Assembly (NCBI GenBank): GCA_013812695.1
Contig: JACCSZ010000264.1
Span: forward strand, 1-5,266
Origin: Gemmatimonadales bacterium
GTDB taxonomy: Bacteria > Gemmatimonadota > Gemmatimonadetes > Gemmatimonadales > GWC2-71-9
Direction: 5' to 3'
DNA length: 5,266 bases
Below are positions 1-5,266 of this stretch, in pieces (positions within the stretch are counted from its first letter, which is position 1; every line of letters starts with the position of its first letter). The position numbers and the translations under genes are program-made. Under the pieces are notes generated by a model. It was not told where the DNA came from and made no database searches. It was given only the letters and a program-made list of their open reading frames with translations.

Positions 1-204
1 GGGCGCGTCATCGAGAACGCCTGCCCCATTCAGGACCGGTTCCCCGAGTACGCGGCGCTGGCGCCGGTGCCGTTCGAGCTGGAGGCGCTGGAGGAAGTGG
101 AGGCCAAGTGCCTGCGGGCGGCGGCGCTCCGACGGTTCGGCGACGCGGAACGGCAGGACTTCGAGACGGTCATCGCCGCGGCGGTCGTCCCGGCATCACC
201 CTGA
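1..204 (+). CDS. 3' end of an unrecognised protein-coding gene (5' end outside window)
   Basis: Frame 1 is open from the first base of the window to a TGA at 202-204, giving the last 67 residues of a protein. Coding status rests on composition: 61 of 67 sense codons end in G or C (about 91%), matching the neighbouring genes. The visible tail has a Cys-Pro near residue 8-9, an acidic, probably helical stretch around residues 26-36 (Glu-rich), a second Cys near residue 37, and an Arg/Ala-rich segment before an Ala/Val-rich end. It shows no membrane segment and no motif I can assign, so I give no function. It converges on ctaG with 3 bases between the stop codons and is unlikely to belong to the oxidase operon. 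An opposite-strand frame over 30-233 is Ser/Ala/Arg-rich low-complexity sequence and looks like a shadow. Confidence 0.75.
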   Translation, partial: GRVIENACPIQDRFPEYAALAPVPFELEALEEVEAKCLRAAALRRFGDAERQDFETVIAAAVVPASP

Positions 205-207
205 GCC

Positions 208-1032
208 CTACTCACTCTCCTTCGCCCACACAAAAAACAACACCCCGATCGCCAGAAACATCCACAGGTTCCCCGGCACCCACATCAGCAGCCCGCCGAG
301 CTGCTGGTCGTCGAGTGGCGTGAGCCCCCAGGTGCGCGGTGCTGCAGTGTACCAGGGATAGAGCACCCCGTCGCTCAAGGTGATGAGCGCCGCCACGATC
401 TGCATCGGGATGCCCACCAGGAACAGATAGAGCATCCCGACCCCGTACCCCAGCCGAGGCAGAATTTCGGGGGCCGGGCTCATGACGGGCCACCAGAGCA
501 GCGTCGCCGTCACCATGAACATCAGATGCGTAGCGATGTGTACCTCGTGGCTCCGCATCATGAGGTCGTAGTAGGGCGCCAGGTGCCAGACGGCGATTGT
601 GAAAGTGAAGATGACGGCCGCGGCCACCGGGTGGGTCGCGACCCGGGCCGCGCGCCGCAGCACCGGCGGGCGCAGCAATGGCTCGACCAGCCAGCCCGGC
701 GTCCCCAGGATCAAAAGCGGTGGGAAGAGCAGGGTGAGCAGCAGGTGCTGCACCATGTGGACCGAGAACAGGTAGTAGTCGCTCAGGTCGTGCATCGGCC
801 CGTTGAGCGCGCCGAGCAGCACCAGGAGCGACCCGCAGAACGAGGCCACCTTCCAGCGCGGCACCGGGGGAAGTCCGCGAGCCCGGCGCCACGGCCCGAT
901 CCCGTAAAAATAGAGGGCACCGAGAAGTCCGGTGCCCACGAGGACGCTGGGGTGCAGCGACCAACTCCACTCGTACGGGATCGTGGGCCGCGGCCGCTCG
1001 TCGAGGAGCGGCGCGAACGGCGGCAGGGTCAC
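208..1032 (-). CDS. ctaG: caa3-type cytochrome c oxidase assembly factor CtaG
   Basis: This is a 274-residue polytopic membrane protein of the caa3_CtaG family, unrelated to the Cox11 protein that is also called CtaG in proteobacteria. In Bacillus subtilis CtaG is required for an active caa3 oxidase, and a role in copper-centre assembly is usually proposed. About seven membrane segments are visible, near residues 28-46, 62-80, 88-110, 138-157, 165-184, 195-217 and 245-268. Family-like conserved residues include the HMVQH pair (H92, H96), WH..P at 149-153, the H162/H165/H169 cluster followed by a WWP at 180-182, and the D241-Q-Q-L-G-G motif before the last helix. The start is a GTG at 1030-1032 that overlaps the TGA of ctaF as GTGA, which implies translational coupling; the next in-frame Met is residue 80, after two helices. 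It is the last gene of the operon, ending in TAG, with no terminator hairpin visible downstream. Confidence 0.93.
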   Translation of the reverse strand: MTLPPFAPLLDERPRPTIPYEWSWSLHPSVLVGTGLLGALYFYGIGPWRRARGLPPVPRWKVASFCGSLLVLLGALNGPMHDLSDYYLFSVHMVQHLLLTLLFPPLLILGTPGWLVEPLLRPPVLRRAARVATHPVAAAVIFTFTIAVWHLAPYYDLMMRSHEVHIATHLMFMVTATLLWWPVMSPAPEILPRLGYGVGMLYLFLVGIPMQIVAALITLSDGVLYPWYTAAPRTWGLTPLDDQQLGGLLMWVPGNLWMFLAIGVLFFVWAKESE

Positions 1033-1394
1033 CCGGACCGCGCGAACGCGAAGTGGTACGCCTGGAGCACGATCAGTGACACGATGACCACGGTCGCGAT
1101 GACGAGCGGAAAGACGAACACCCCGCTGAACAGGCGATGGTCCTGCTTGAGGTGCATGTAGTACATGGCCACCAGCGCAAACTTGGCCGCCGACAGCAGC
1201 AGCAGGACGGGAATGAAGAACGGCTGCAGCGTCTGCCCGGCGGGGCCCGCATGCCCGCCGTACGTGAACTCGTAGAGCCCGACCTCGAGCGCCGTCAGCA
1301 CGAACAGGACGACGCCGATCTTGACGTAGACTCCGGAAGACGGGTGGTCGGCGTCGTGCGCCGCGGCGGCGGTCGGGGGGGCGTGGGCGTCCAT
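1029..1394 (-). CDS. ctaF: Cytochrome c oxidase subunit IV (CtaF/CoxD, prokaryotic COX4 family)
   Basis: This 121-residue small membrane subunit belongs to the caa3-type oxidase and sits between subunit III and CtaG, as in Bacillus-type cta operons. A His/Ala-rich N-terminus (1-20) precedes three predicted membrane helices near residues 22-42, 57-79 and 92-113. The signature of prokaryotic subunit IV, roughly KFALVAMYYMHLKQD at 71-85, lies at the end of helix 2. The subunit has no redox cofactor and is thought to stabilise the complex. The ATG at 1392-1394 is supported by an AAGGA Shine-Dalgarno 7 bases upstream. That site overlaps the TAA of subunit III, and the intergenic gap is 10 bases. 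The TGA stop overlaps the GTG start of ctaG by 4 bases. Length and topology are normal for the family; assignment relies on the helix-2 motif and operon context. Confidence 0.92.
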   Translation of the reverse strand: MDAHAPPTAAAAHDADHPSSGVYVKIGVVLFVLTALEVGLYEFTYGGHAGPAGQTLQPFFIPVLLLLSAAKFALVAMYYMHLKQDHRLFSGVFVFPLVIATVVIVSLIVLQAYHFAFARSG

Positions 1395-1401
1395 GCGACT
1401 G

Positions 1402-1406
1402 TCCTT
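1402..1406 (-). promoter_or_regulatory. Ribosome binding site of ctaF, overlapping the coxC stop codon
   Basis: The minus strand reads TAAGGA here: the TAA stop of subunit III runs into an AAGGA that lies 7 bases before the ATG of subunit IV. It fixes the ctaF start, and the overlap suggests that ribosomes finishing subunit III could reinitiate on subunit IV. Confidence 0.75.
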
Positions 1407-2043
1407 ACTGAATCAGGTAGACGACGGGGAAGATCACGATCCAGACCACGTCCACGAAGTGCCAGTACAGTGCGGCGATCTCGAGGTTGAGCGACTTGGC
1501 GGGCGGGATCTTCCCGCGGAAGGCCTCGATCCAGAGCGTGAGCAGCCAGATGACGCCCAGTGTCACGTGGGTGCCGTGAAACCCGGTCAGCGTGAAGAAG
1601 CTGGCCCCGTACAGGTTGCTCTTGAGCGTGAGCCCCTTGTGGACGAAGTGGCTGAACTCATACACCTGCATGCCCACGAAGAAGAACCCGCACAGCAGCG
1701 TCAGACCCAGCCACAGGAGCAGCCCCTTCCGGTTGCCGCGCTGCGCGTTGGCCAGCGCGAGCACGACGAACAGCGAGCTGAACAGGAGCAGCGCCGTGCC
1801 CAGCGTCACCAGCGGAATCTCGATGATCGGCTCGAAGTGCTGGCCACTCGGCGAGACCCACGCGTCGTGGGGAAACGGACCCGGCCCGCTGGGCCAGGTC
1901 CGTTTGTGGACCAGGAAGTTCGAGATCAGCGAGGCGAAGAACAGGCACTCGGACCCGATGAAGGTCCAGATGGCCAGCTTCCGGTTGTCGAGCCCGGTGG
2001 AGGTCTCGAGACCGTGCTCCAGCGCGTGCGCGTGATCGGCCAC
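1405..2043 (-). CDS. coxC/ctaE: Cytochrome c oxidase subunit III (CoxC/CtaE)
   Basis: This is the 212-residue, five-helix form of subunit III typical of caa3 oxidases; the seven-helix mitochondrial-like form is longer. Subunit III holds no metal but binds subunit I beside the D-pathway entrance and supports sustained turnover. Helices lie near residues 24-45, 78-98, 109-127, 146-172 and 192-211. Diagnostic motifs are SECLFF with Glu32 in helix 1, QVYEFSHF with Glu129, GFHGTHV at 154-160, and YWHFVDVVW at 193-201. The start is a GTG at 2041-2043, preceded by AGGAG with a 9-base spacer; that site overlaps the coxA stop (TGAGGAG), and the gap to coxA is 13 bases. No in-frame ATG lies near this start, so an ATG-only gene finder would truncate the protein. 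The gene ends in TAA, 10 bases before ctaF. Confidence 0.95.
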   Translation of the reverse strand: MADHAHALEHGLETSTGLDNRKLAIWTFIGSECLFFASLISNFLVHKRTWPSGPGPFPHDAWVSPSGQHFEPIIEIPLVTLGTALLLFSSLFVVLALANAQRGNRKGLLLWLGLTLLCGFFFVGMQVYEFSHFVHKGLTLKSNLYGASFFTLTGFHGTHVTLGVIWLLTLWIEAFRGKIPPAKSLNLEIAALYWHFVDVVWIVIFPVVYLIQ

Positions 2044-2052
2044 GGATCGCCG

Positions 2053-2057
2053 CTCCT
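2053..2057 (-). promoter_or_regulatory. Ribosome binding site of coxC, overlapping the coxA stop codon
   Basis: AGGAG on the minus strand lies 9 bases before the GTG start of subunit III and shares a base with the TGA stop of subunit I (TGAGGAG). It supports the non-ATG start and suggests coupled translation of subunits I and III. Confidence 0.75.
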
Positions 2058-3898
2058 CAGCCCGCGGGCTCGAAGGCCCAGTTGAAGACGCCGATGAACA
2101 GGACGGAAAGCCCCGCCACGACGCCCCACGGCCCGACCAGGCTCGCCGCCATGAGGCCGACCATCAGCACCATCAGGCCGATCGCCGAAACCAGCGGCCA
2201 GTAGGACGGATTGGGCAGATGGATACCCTGCCCACTCACCCGCGCCGGCTCGGGAACCTGGCCGCCATGCTCCCGCTTCATCTCCCACAGCGGATCGCGC
2301 CCGTGCACCGTGGGGATCTCGGCGAAGTTCCACTCCTGCGGCGGCGACGGGATCGCCCACTCGAGCGTGGCGCCGTTCCACGGATCGGCCGGCGCGTTCC
2401 GGGGGCCGCGCCAGGTGAGGACGATGTTGACCAGGAAGACCAGAAACGAGAAGCCCAGGATCAGCGACCCGGCCGTCTCGATCTGGTTGAGGGTCTCGAA
2501 CCCGAGCCCCTCGGGATAGGTGTAGACCCGCCGCGGCATCCCGTTCAGGCCGAGGATGTGCATCGGGAAGAACGTGACGTTGAAGCCGATGAGCATGAGC
2601 CAGAAGTGCACCTTGCCGAGCCCCTCGTTCAGCATCCGGCCGAACATCTTGGGCCACCAGTAATACGCGCCGCCGGTCAGCGCGAAGATGCTGCCGCCGA
2701 AGAGCACGTAGTGGAAGTGCGCCACGACGAAGTAGGTGTCGTTCTGCTGCAGGTCGGCCGGGGGCGACGAGTGCATGACCCCCGAGAGACCCCCGATGAT
2801 GAACATCGCGATGAAGCCGAGCGCGAAGTAGATCGGCGTCCGGTACTGGATCGAGCCGCCCCAGATGGTGCCCATCCAGTTGAAGATCTTGACGCCCGTC
2901 GGCACCGCGATGAGCATGGTGCTGAGCGCGAAGAACGTGTCCGCGATCGGGCCCATGCCCGTCGTGAACATGTGGTGGCTCCAGACGCCGAATCCGAGAA
3001 ACGCGATGAATGCGCCCGAGAACACCATGGCCGCGTAGCCGAACAGCGGCTTCCGCGAGAACACCGGCAGGATCTCGCTCACGATCCCGAACGCCGGCAG
3101 CACCAGGATGTAGACCTCAGGATGGCCGAAGATCCAGAACAGGTGCTGCCAGAGCAGCGGGTCGCCGCCCCCCGAGGGCACGAAGAAGTGGGTGCCGAAG
3201 AACCGGTCGAACATCAGCAGGATCAGCGCCACCGTGATGACCGGGAACGCCAGCAGCAGCAGGATCTGGGTGATGAAACTCATCCAGGTGAACATCGGCA
3301 TCCGCATCATCTTCATGCCCGGGGCGCGCATGTTGAGGATGGTGACGAAGAAGTTTACCGCCGCCGCCAGCGACGCCACGCCGAGGATCTGGAGGCCGAG
3401 CATCCAGAAATCCACGTTCATGCCGGGCGAGTACTGCCGCGAGGTCAGGTTCGCATAGCCGTACCAGCCCTGGTTGGGCGCCGCGCCGAACAGGAAGCTC
3501 GAGTTGAGGAACAACCCGCCCAGCAGGAACACCCAGTAGCTGAACGCGTTGAGCCGGGGGAAGGCCACGTCCCGCGCGCCGATCTGGAGCGGGATCATGA
3601 AGTTGAAGAACATGGCGCTGAGCGGCATGATCGCGAGGAAGATCATGGTCGTGCCGTGCATCGTGAACAACTGGTTGTACAGCTCGGGGGACAGGAACGT
3701 GTTGTTGGCCGAGCCCAGCTGGAGGCGGAGCAGAATGGCCTCGAGGCCGCCTACCAGGAAGAAAAAGAAGGCGGTGGCGCCGTAGAGAATACCGATGCGC
3801 TTGTGATCGACCGTCGTGAGCCAGCTCCAGAGACCGGTCGGCTCCGCGTGTCCCGCGGTCGCGTGCCCCCGTTGCTGATCGAGTGCGGTGGTTGCCAT
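2057..3898 (-). CDS. coxA/ctaD: Cytochrome c oxidase subunit I (CoxA/CtaD), heme a / heme a3-CuB catalytic subunit
   Basis: This 613-residue catalytic subunit of an A1-type heme-copper oxidase reduces O2 to water and pumps protons. Heme a ligands are H81 (MHGTTM) and H396, and the heme a3 ligand is H394 (VVAHFHYV). CuB ligands are H259, H308 and H309, with the cross-linking Tyr263 in HPEVY. D-pathway residues D110, N99, N117 and N182 lead to E261; K-pathway residues are T334 and K337 (AVPTGVK). R456/R457 lie by the heme propionates. Twelve core helices (about 36-496) are followed by two extra ones near 567-588 and 590-607, the 14-helix form seen in Bacillus CtaD. The usual HDTY of the Mg/Mn site reads N386-D387-T-Y. 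I chose the ATG at 3896-3898, 8 bases after the coxB TAA, with an AAGG only 3 bases upstream. A longer frame from a GTG at 4015 would add 39 Arg/Gly-rich residues and overlap the coxB heme domain, so I reject it. Confidence 0.97.
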   Translation of the reverse strand: MATTALDQQRGHATAGHAEPTGLWSWLTTVDHKRIGILYGATAFFFFLVGGLEAILLRLQLGSANNTFLSPELYNQLFTMHGTTMIFLAIMPLSAMFFNFMIPLQIGARDVAFPRLNAFSYWVFLLGGLFLNSSFLFGAAPNQGWYGYANLTSRQYSPGMNVDFWMLGLQILGVASLAAAVNFFVTILNMRAPGMKMMRMPMFTWMSFITQILLLLAFPVITVALILLMFDRFFGTHFFVPSGGGDPLLWQHLFWIFGHPEVYILVLPAFGIVSEILPVFSRKPLFGYAAMVFSGAFIAFLGFGVWSHHMFTTGMGPIADTFFALSTMLIAVPTGVKIFNWMGTIWGGSIQYRTPIYFALGFIAMFIIGGLSGVMHSSPPADLQQNDTYFVVAHFHYVLFGGSIFALTGGAYYWWPKMFGRMLNEGLGKVHFWLMLIGFNVTFFPMHILGLNGMPRRVYTYPEGLGFETLNQIETAGSLILGFSFLVFLVNIVLTWRGPRNAPADPWNGATLEWAIPSPPQEWNFAEIPTVHGRDPLWEMKREHGGQVPEPARVSGQGIHLPNPSYWPLVSAIGLMVLMVGLMAASLVGPWGVVAGLSVLFIGVFNWAFEPAG

Positions 3899-3906
3899 AG
3901 GCCTTG

Positions 3907-5103
3907 TTATCGGTGAGCGCGAAGGTAGGCGACCAAGGAGCGGGCCTCTTCGGCCGTGACGCCCAGGTTGGGCATCAGCACGCCCACTTTCATGCCCTGC
4001 GGATCCCGGATCCACCGGGCCAGATTCTCATCGGTGTTCTTGAAGCTTCCCGCCCCGATGTAGCTGCGGCCGCCGATGTTGGCGAGGTTCGGGCCGATCA
4101 ACCCCTTCGGTGCGTCCACCGCGTTGAGTGCATGGCACCCCACGCATCCTTTGGCGCGGAACAGCTTCTCGCCCGCGCCATAGGCCGCATCCTGCGGCGG
4201 CATCGGCGCGGACACGGTCGCGCCCGAATCCCGCCCGGCGGCAGCCTGTCGCGCGCTGTTGCGCGGGTCCGGGGACTCGGGCGCCTGTAGATTGGCACCG
4301 ACGCTCGCCGTCCGCACCGAATCGGGGGCGGCGGGGGCAGCGGCGGCCTTGGCCGGCTTGGGTCCCAGCGTCTGCATGTGGGATACCCAGTTCTGGAACT
4401 CTTCCGGCGTCTGCGCTCGCACCCGGAACGCCATGCGGGCGTGCTGGATGCCGCAGAACTCCGCGCATTGCCCCGGATACTCGCCCGCCTCCTCGGCCTT
4501 GAACCAGAGCCGGGTCTGGCGATTGGGAAACACGTCGCGTTTGCCTGCGAAGCGCGGTGGCCAGAAGCTGTGCACTACGTCTGCGGTGTGCATCCGGAAC
4601 GCCACGGTCTGGCCGACGGGGATATGCACCTCGTTGGCCGTCGTGATGTTGAGGTCGGGATAGCGGAACTCCCACCACCACTGGTGCCCGATGACCTCGA
4701 CCGTCAGCGATTCGCCTTCCGGGATGACGTTGGTCTCGAAAATTCCCCGCACGGTCGGCACCGCGATGGCGGCCAGGATCAGGGCCGGGATGACCGTCCA
4801 GACGATCTCGATCATCGTGTTGCCGTGCACCTGCCGAGGCTCGGCATCGTTCGGCTTGCCACGGAACCGGAAGATGGCGTACAGCAGCGCGCCTTCGACG
4901 AGCACGAACACCCCGAACGCCCAGTACAGCGTCGTGGTCTGGATATCGTCGCCGATCCGCGCGAAATCGGAGATTGGCTTCAACGTCGTCTGCGCGTACT
5001 TGTCCGGGCTGCAGGCAGCCACGAGCAGCACGAGCATTGGCAGCAGGAAAGCCCACCGCCGAACAACTCGTGAGGCGGGATTCCAGAGGAACGTCACGGG
5101 CAT
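3907..5103 (-). CDS. coxB/ctaC: Cytochrome c oxidase subunit II fused to cytochrome c (CoxB/CtaC, caa3 type)
   Basis: From the ATG at 5101-5103 this is a 398-residue electron-entry subunit. Residues 1-31 form a lipoprotein signal: an Arg-containing n-region, a hydrophobic core at 17-30, and a VAAC lipobox with Cys31. Two helices (about 57-79, 96-117) anchor it; E99 in the EIVWT motif matches the K-pathway entry Glu. The cupredoxin domain (about 131-245) has GHQWWWEF at 139-146 and a complete CuA site: H178, C213, E215, C217, H221, M224. An Ala/Pro/Ser-rich linker of about 60 residues (247-307) leads to a class I cytochrome c domain (309-396) with CVGCH at 320-324 and a likely axial Met377 (MPN). 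It therefore carries both CuA and heme c outside the membrane. It is the first gene of the operon. No well-spaced Shine-Dalgarno precedes the start; TTG (5133) and GTG (5130) further upstream would only lengthen the n-region, so the exact start is less certain than the identity. Confidence 0.96.
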   Translation of the reverse strand: MPVTFLWNPASRVVRRWAFLLPMLVLLVAACSPDKYAQTTLKPISDFARIGDDIQTTTLYWAFGVFVLVEGALLYAIFRFRGKPNDAEPRQVHGNTMIEIVWTVIPALILAAIAVPTVRGIFETNVIPEGESLTVEVIGHQWWWEFRYPDLNITTANEVHIPVGQTVAFRMHTADVVHSFWPPRFAGKRDVFPNRQTRLWFKAEEAGEYPGQCAEFCGIQHARMAFRVRAQTPEEFQNWVSHMQTLGPKPAKAAAAPAAPDSVRTASVGANLQAPESPDPRNSARQAAAGRDSGATVSAPMPPQDAAYGAGEKLFRAKGCVGCHALNAVDAPKGLIGPNLANIGGRSYIGAGSFKNTDENLARWIRDPQGMKVGVLMPNLGVTAEEARSLVAYLRAHR

Positions 5104-5153
5104 CCTGTCGGCGAAAATCGACGCGCACACCAAGGGGGAAGTCGGGCCGCCGC
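5104..5153 (-). other. Probable 5' leader of the oxidase operon
   Basis: This stretch lies between the predicted -10 box and the coxB ATG. Transcription starting about 7 bases past the -10 (near 5147) would give a leader of roughly 44 bases. It is pyrimidine-rich in the middle (CUUCCCCCUU in the RNA) and has only an ACAGG touching the ATG, so no usable Shine-Dalgarno spacing. A GTCG/CGAC pair could form a weak 4-bp hairpin near the start codon; I do not regard that as a demonstrated control element. Confidence 0.4.
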
Positions 5154-5182
5154 AGTTTACGGTGTTCAGGTACGAAGGTCAA
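5154..5182 (-). promoter_or_regulatory. Predicted sigma70-type promoter of the oxidase operon
   Basis: The minus strand has TTGACC at 5177-5182 (5 of 6 to TTGACA), exactly 17 bases, then TAAACT at 5154-5159 (4 of 6 to TATAAT). It is oriented towards coxB, about 51 bases upstream of its ATG, and sits in the only substantial non-coding stretch of the window. Since the downstream genes are spaced by 13 bases or less, this is the likely promoter for all five. It was found by eye, without scoring against a background model. Confidence 0.55.
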
Positions 5183-5197
5183 GGAAAATCCTTGGCC
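5177..5197. promoter_or_regulatory. Inverted repeat over the -35 box, candidate operator
   Basis: The arms GGTCAAGGA (5177-5185) and TCCTTGGCC (5189-5197) are separated by AAA. Eight of nine positions pair, the exception being T5179 opposite G5195, and the inner 6-3-6 is perfect. The centre (5187) lies about 40 bases before the predicted transcription start, and one arm contains the -35 hexamer. A site there would suit a dimeric activator of class II geometry or a repressor covering -35. It does not match the FNR/CRP consensus (TTGAT-N4-ATCAA), and I cannot name a regulator. A terminator is unlikely because no T-tract follows on either strand. Confidence 0.4.
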
Positions 5198-5216
5198 GCA
5201 GTCTGCTCGAAGTCCC

Positions 5217-5244
5217 CTATGGTACAGACAGCACAACTATGGTA
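5217..5244. repeat. Direct repeat CTATGGTA, two copies with 20-bp period
   Basis: Identical octamers lie at 5217-5224 and 5237-5244 (TACCATAG on the minus strand), 12 bases apart and so on the same DNA face, two helical turns from each other. They lie about 70-97 bases upstream of the predicted transcription start. The region is less GC-rich than the genes. The repeats could be regulator half-sites or chance; two 8-mers alone do not settle it. Confidence 0.3.
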
Positions 5245-5266
5245 GTTAAGAACGCTACTACTACCG

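Noticed and set aside
168..185. GC palindrome CGCCGCGGCG downstream of ctaG as an operon terminator
   Set aside because: It lies within the coding part of the convergent gene, has no unpaired loop of usual size and no T-tract in the minus-strand direction.
2219..3916. 565-codon open frame on the plus strand opposite coxA
   Set aside because: Its product is a run of Arg, Glu, His, Asp and Gln with no domain. It is the usual antisense shadow of a high-GC membrane-protein gene, while the opposite frame encodes an unmistakable subunit I with all metal ligands.
3899..4015. 39-residue N-terminal extension of subunit I from a GTG at 4015
   Set aside because: It would overlap the heme c end of coxB by over 100 bases and has Arg/Gly/Ser-rich shadow composition. 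The ATG at 3898 just after the coxB stop gives a normal N-terminus.
4028..5236. 402-codon minus-strand frame overlapping coxB in another phase
   Set aside because: The product is Arg/Gly/Ala-rich with no recognisable domain, whereas the overlapping phase contains the complete CuA and heme c motifs. It is a frame shadow.
5217..5264. Hydrophobic 15-codon minus-strand tail (VVVAFLTTIVVLSVP) ending at a TAG, possibly the end of an upstream membrane gene
   Set aside because: Only 5 of 15 codons end in G or C, against about 90% in the plus-strand gene fragment I counted, and part of it is a GTA triplet run. It is more likely non-coding upstream sequence.
5239..5266. ATG on the plus strand open to the window edge, a possible divergent gene start
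   Set aside because: Only nine codons are visible, no ribosome binding site precedes it, and its third positions are not GC-rich. It cannot be supported without sequence to the right.
1..5266. Search for CRISPR arrays, tRNA or rRNA genes, insertion sequences, attachment sites or defence genes
   Set aside because: Apart from the 163-base upstream region the window is almost entirely accounted for by six coding genes. I saw no array-like repeats, no transposase motifs, no RNA-gene folds and no sign of mobile DNA.

Overview
The window is one strand-coherent respiratory operon read on the minus strand, plus the tail of an unrelated convergent gene. The sequence is GC-rich with strongly GC-biased third codon positions. 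The gene set is that of a caa3-type (A1-family, aa3 core with covalently attached cytochrome c) terminal oxidase. This suggests an aerobic bacterium with a high-GC genome. The order of subunit II, I, III, IV, CtaG and the 14-helix subunit I resemble operons of Gemmatimonadota, Bacillus-like and related lineages. I lean towards Gemmatimonadota or a similar soil/aquatic phylum, but this is an impression that needs a database search.

Layout, in minus-strand transcription order: a 163-base upstream region (5104-5266) carries a sigma70-like promoter (-35 at 5177-5182, -10 at 5154-5159) whose -35 lies inside a near-perfect 21-bp inverted repeat, and further upstream an 8-bp direct repeat with 20-bp period. 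Then come coxB/ctaC (3907-5103, lipoprotein subunit II with CuA and a C-terminal cytochrome c domain), coxA/ctaD (2057-3898), coxC/ctaE (1405-2043), ctaF/coxD (1029-1394) and ctaG (208-1032). Gaps are 8, 13, 10 and -4 bases, so all five are very probably one transcript. On the plus strand, 1-204 is the 3' end of an unrecognised gene that converges on ctaG with only 3 bases between the two stop codons.

How the genes work together: heme c in the C-terminal domain of subunit II takes electrons from the quinol-oxidising branch and passes them to CuA in the same polypeptide. CuA reduces heme a and then the heme a3-CuB centre of subunit I, where O2 is reduced to water with proton pumping through the D and K pathways. 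Subunits III and IV are accessory membrane subunits, and CtaG is an assembly factor needed for caa3 oxidase activity in Bacillus. Heme A synthesis (ctaA, ctaB) and Sco genes are not in the window.

I found no undescribed system here. The points most worth a second look are the promoter/inverted-repeat arrangement, the Asn in place of the usual Mg/Mn-site His in subunit I, and the long Ala/Pro-rich linker in subunit II. Several start codons are also easily mis-annotated.
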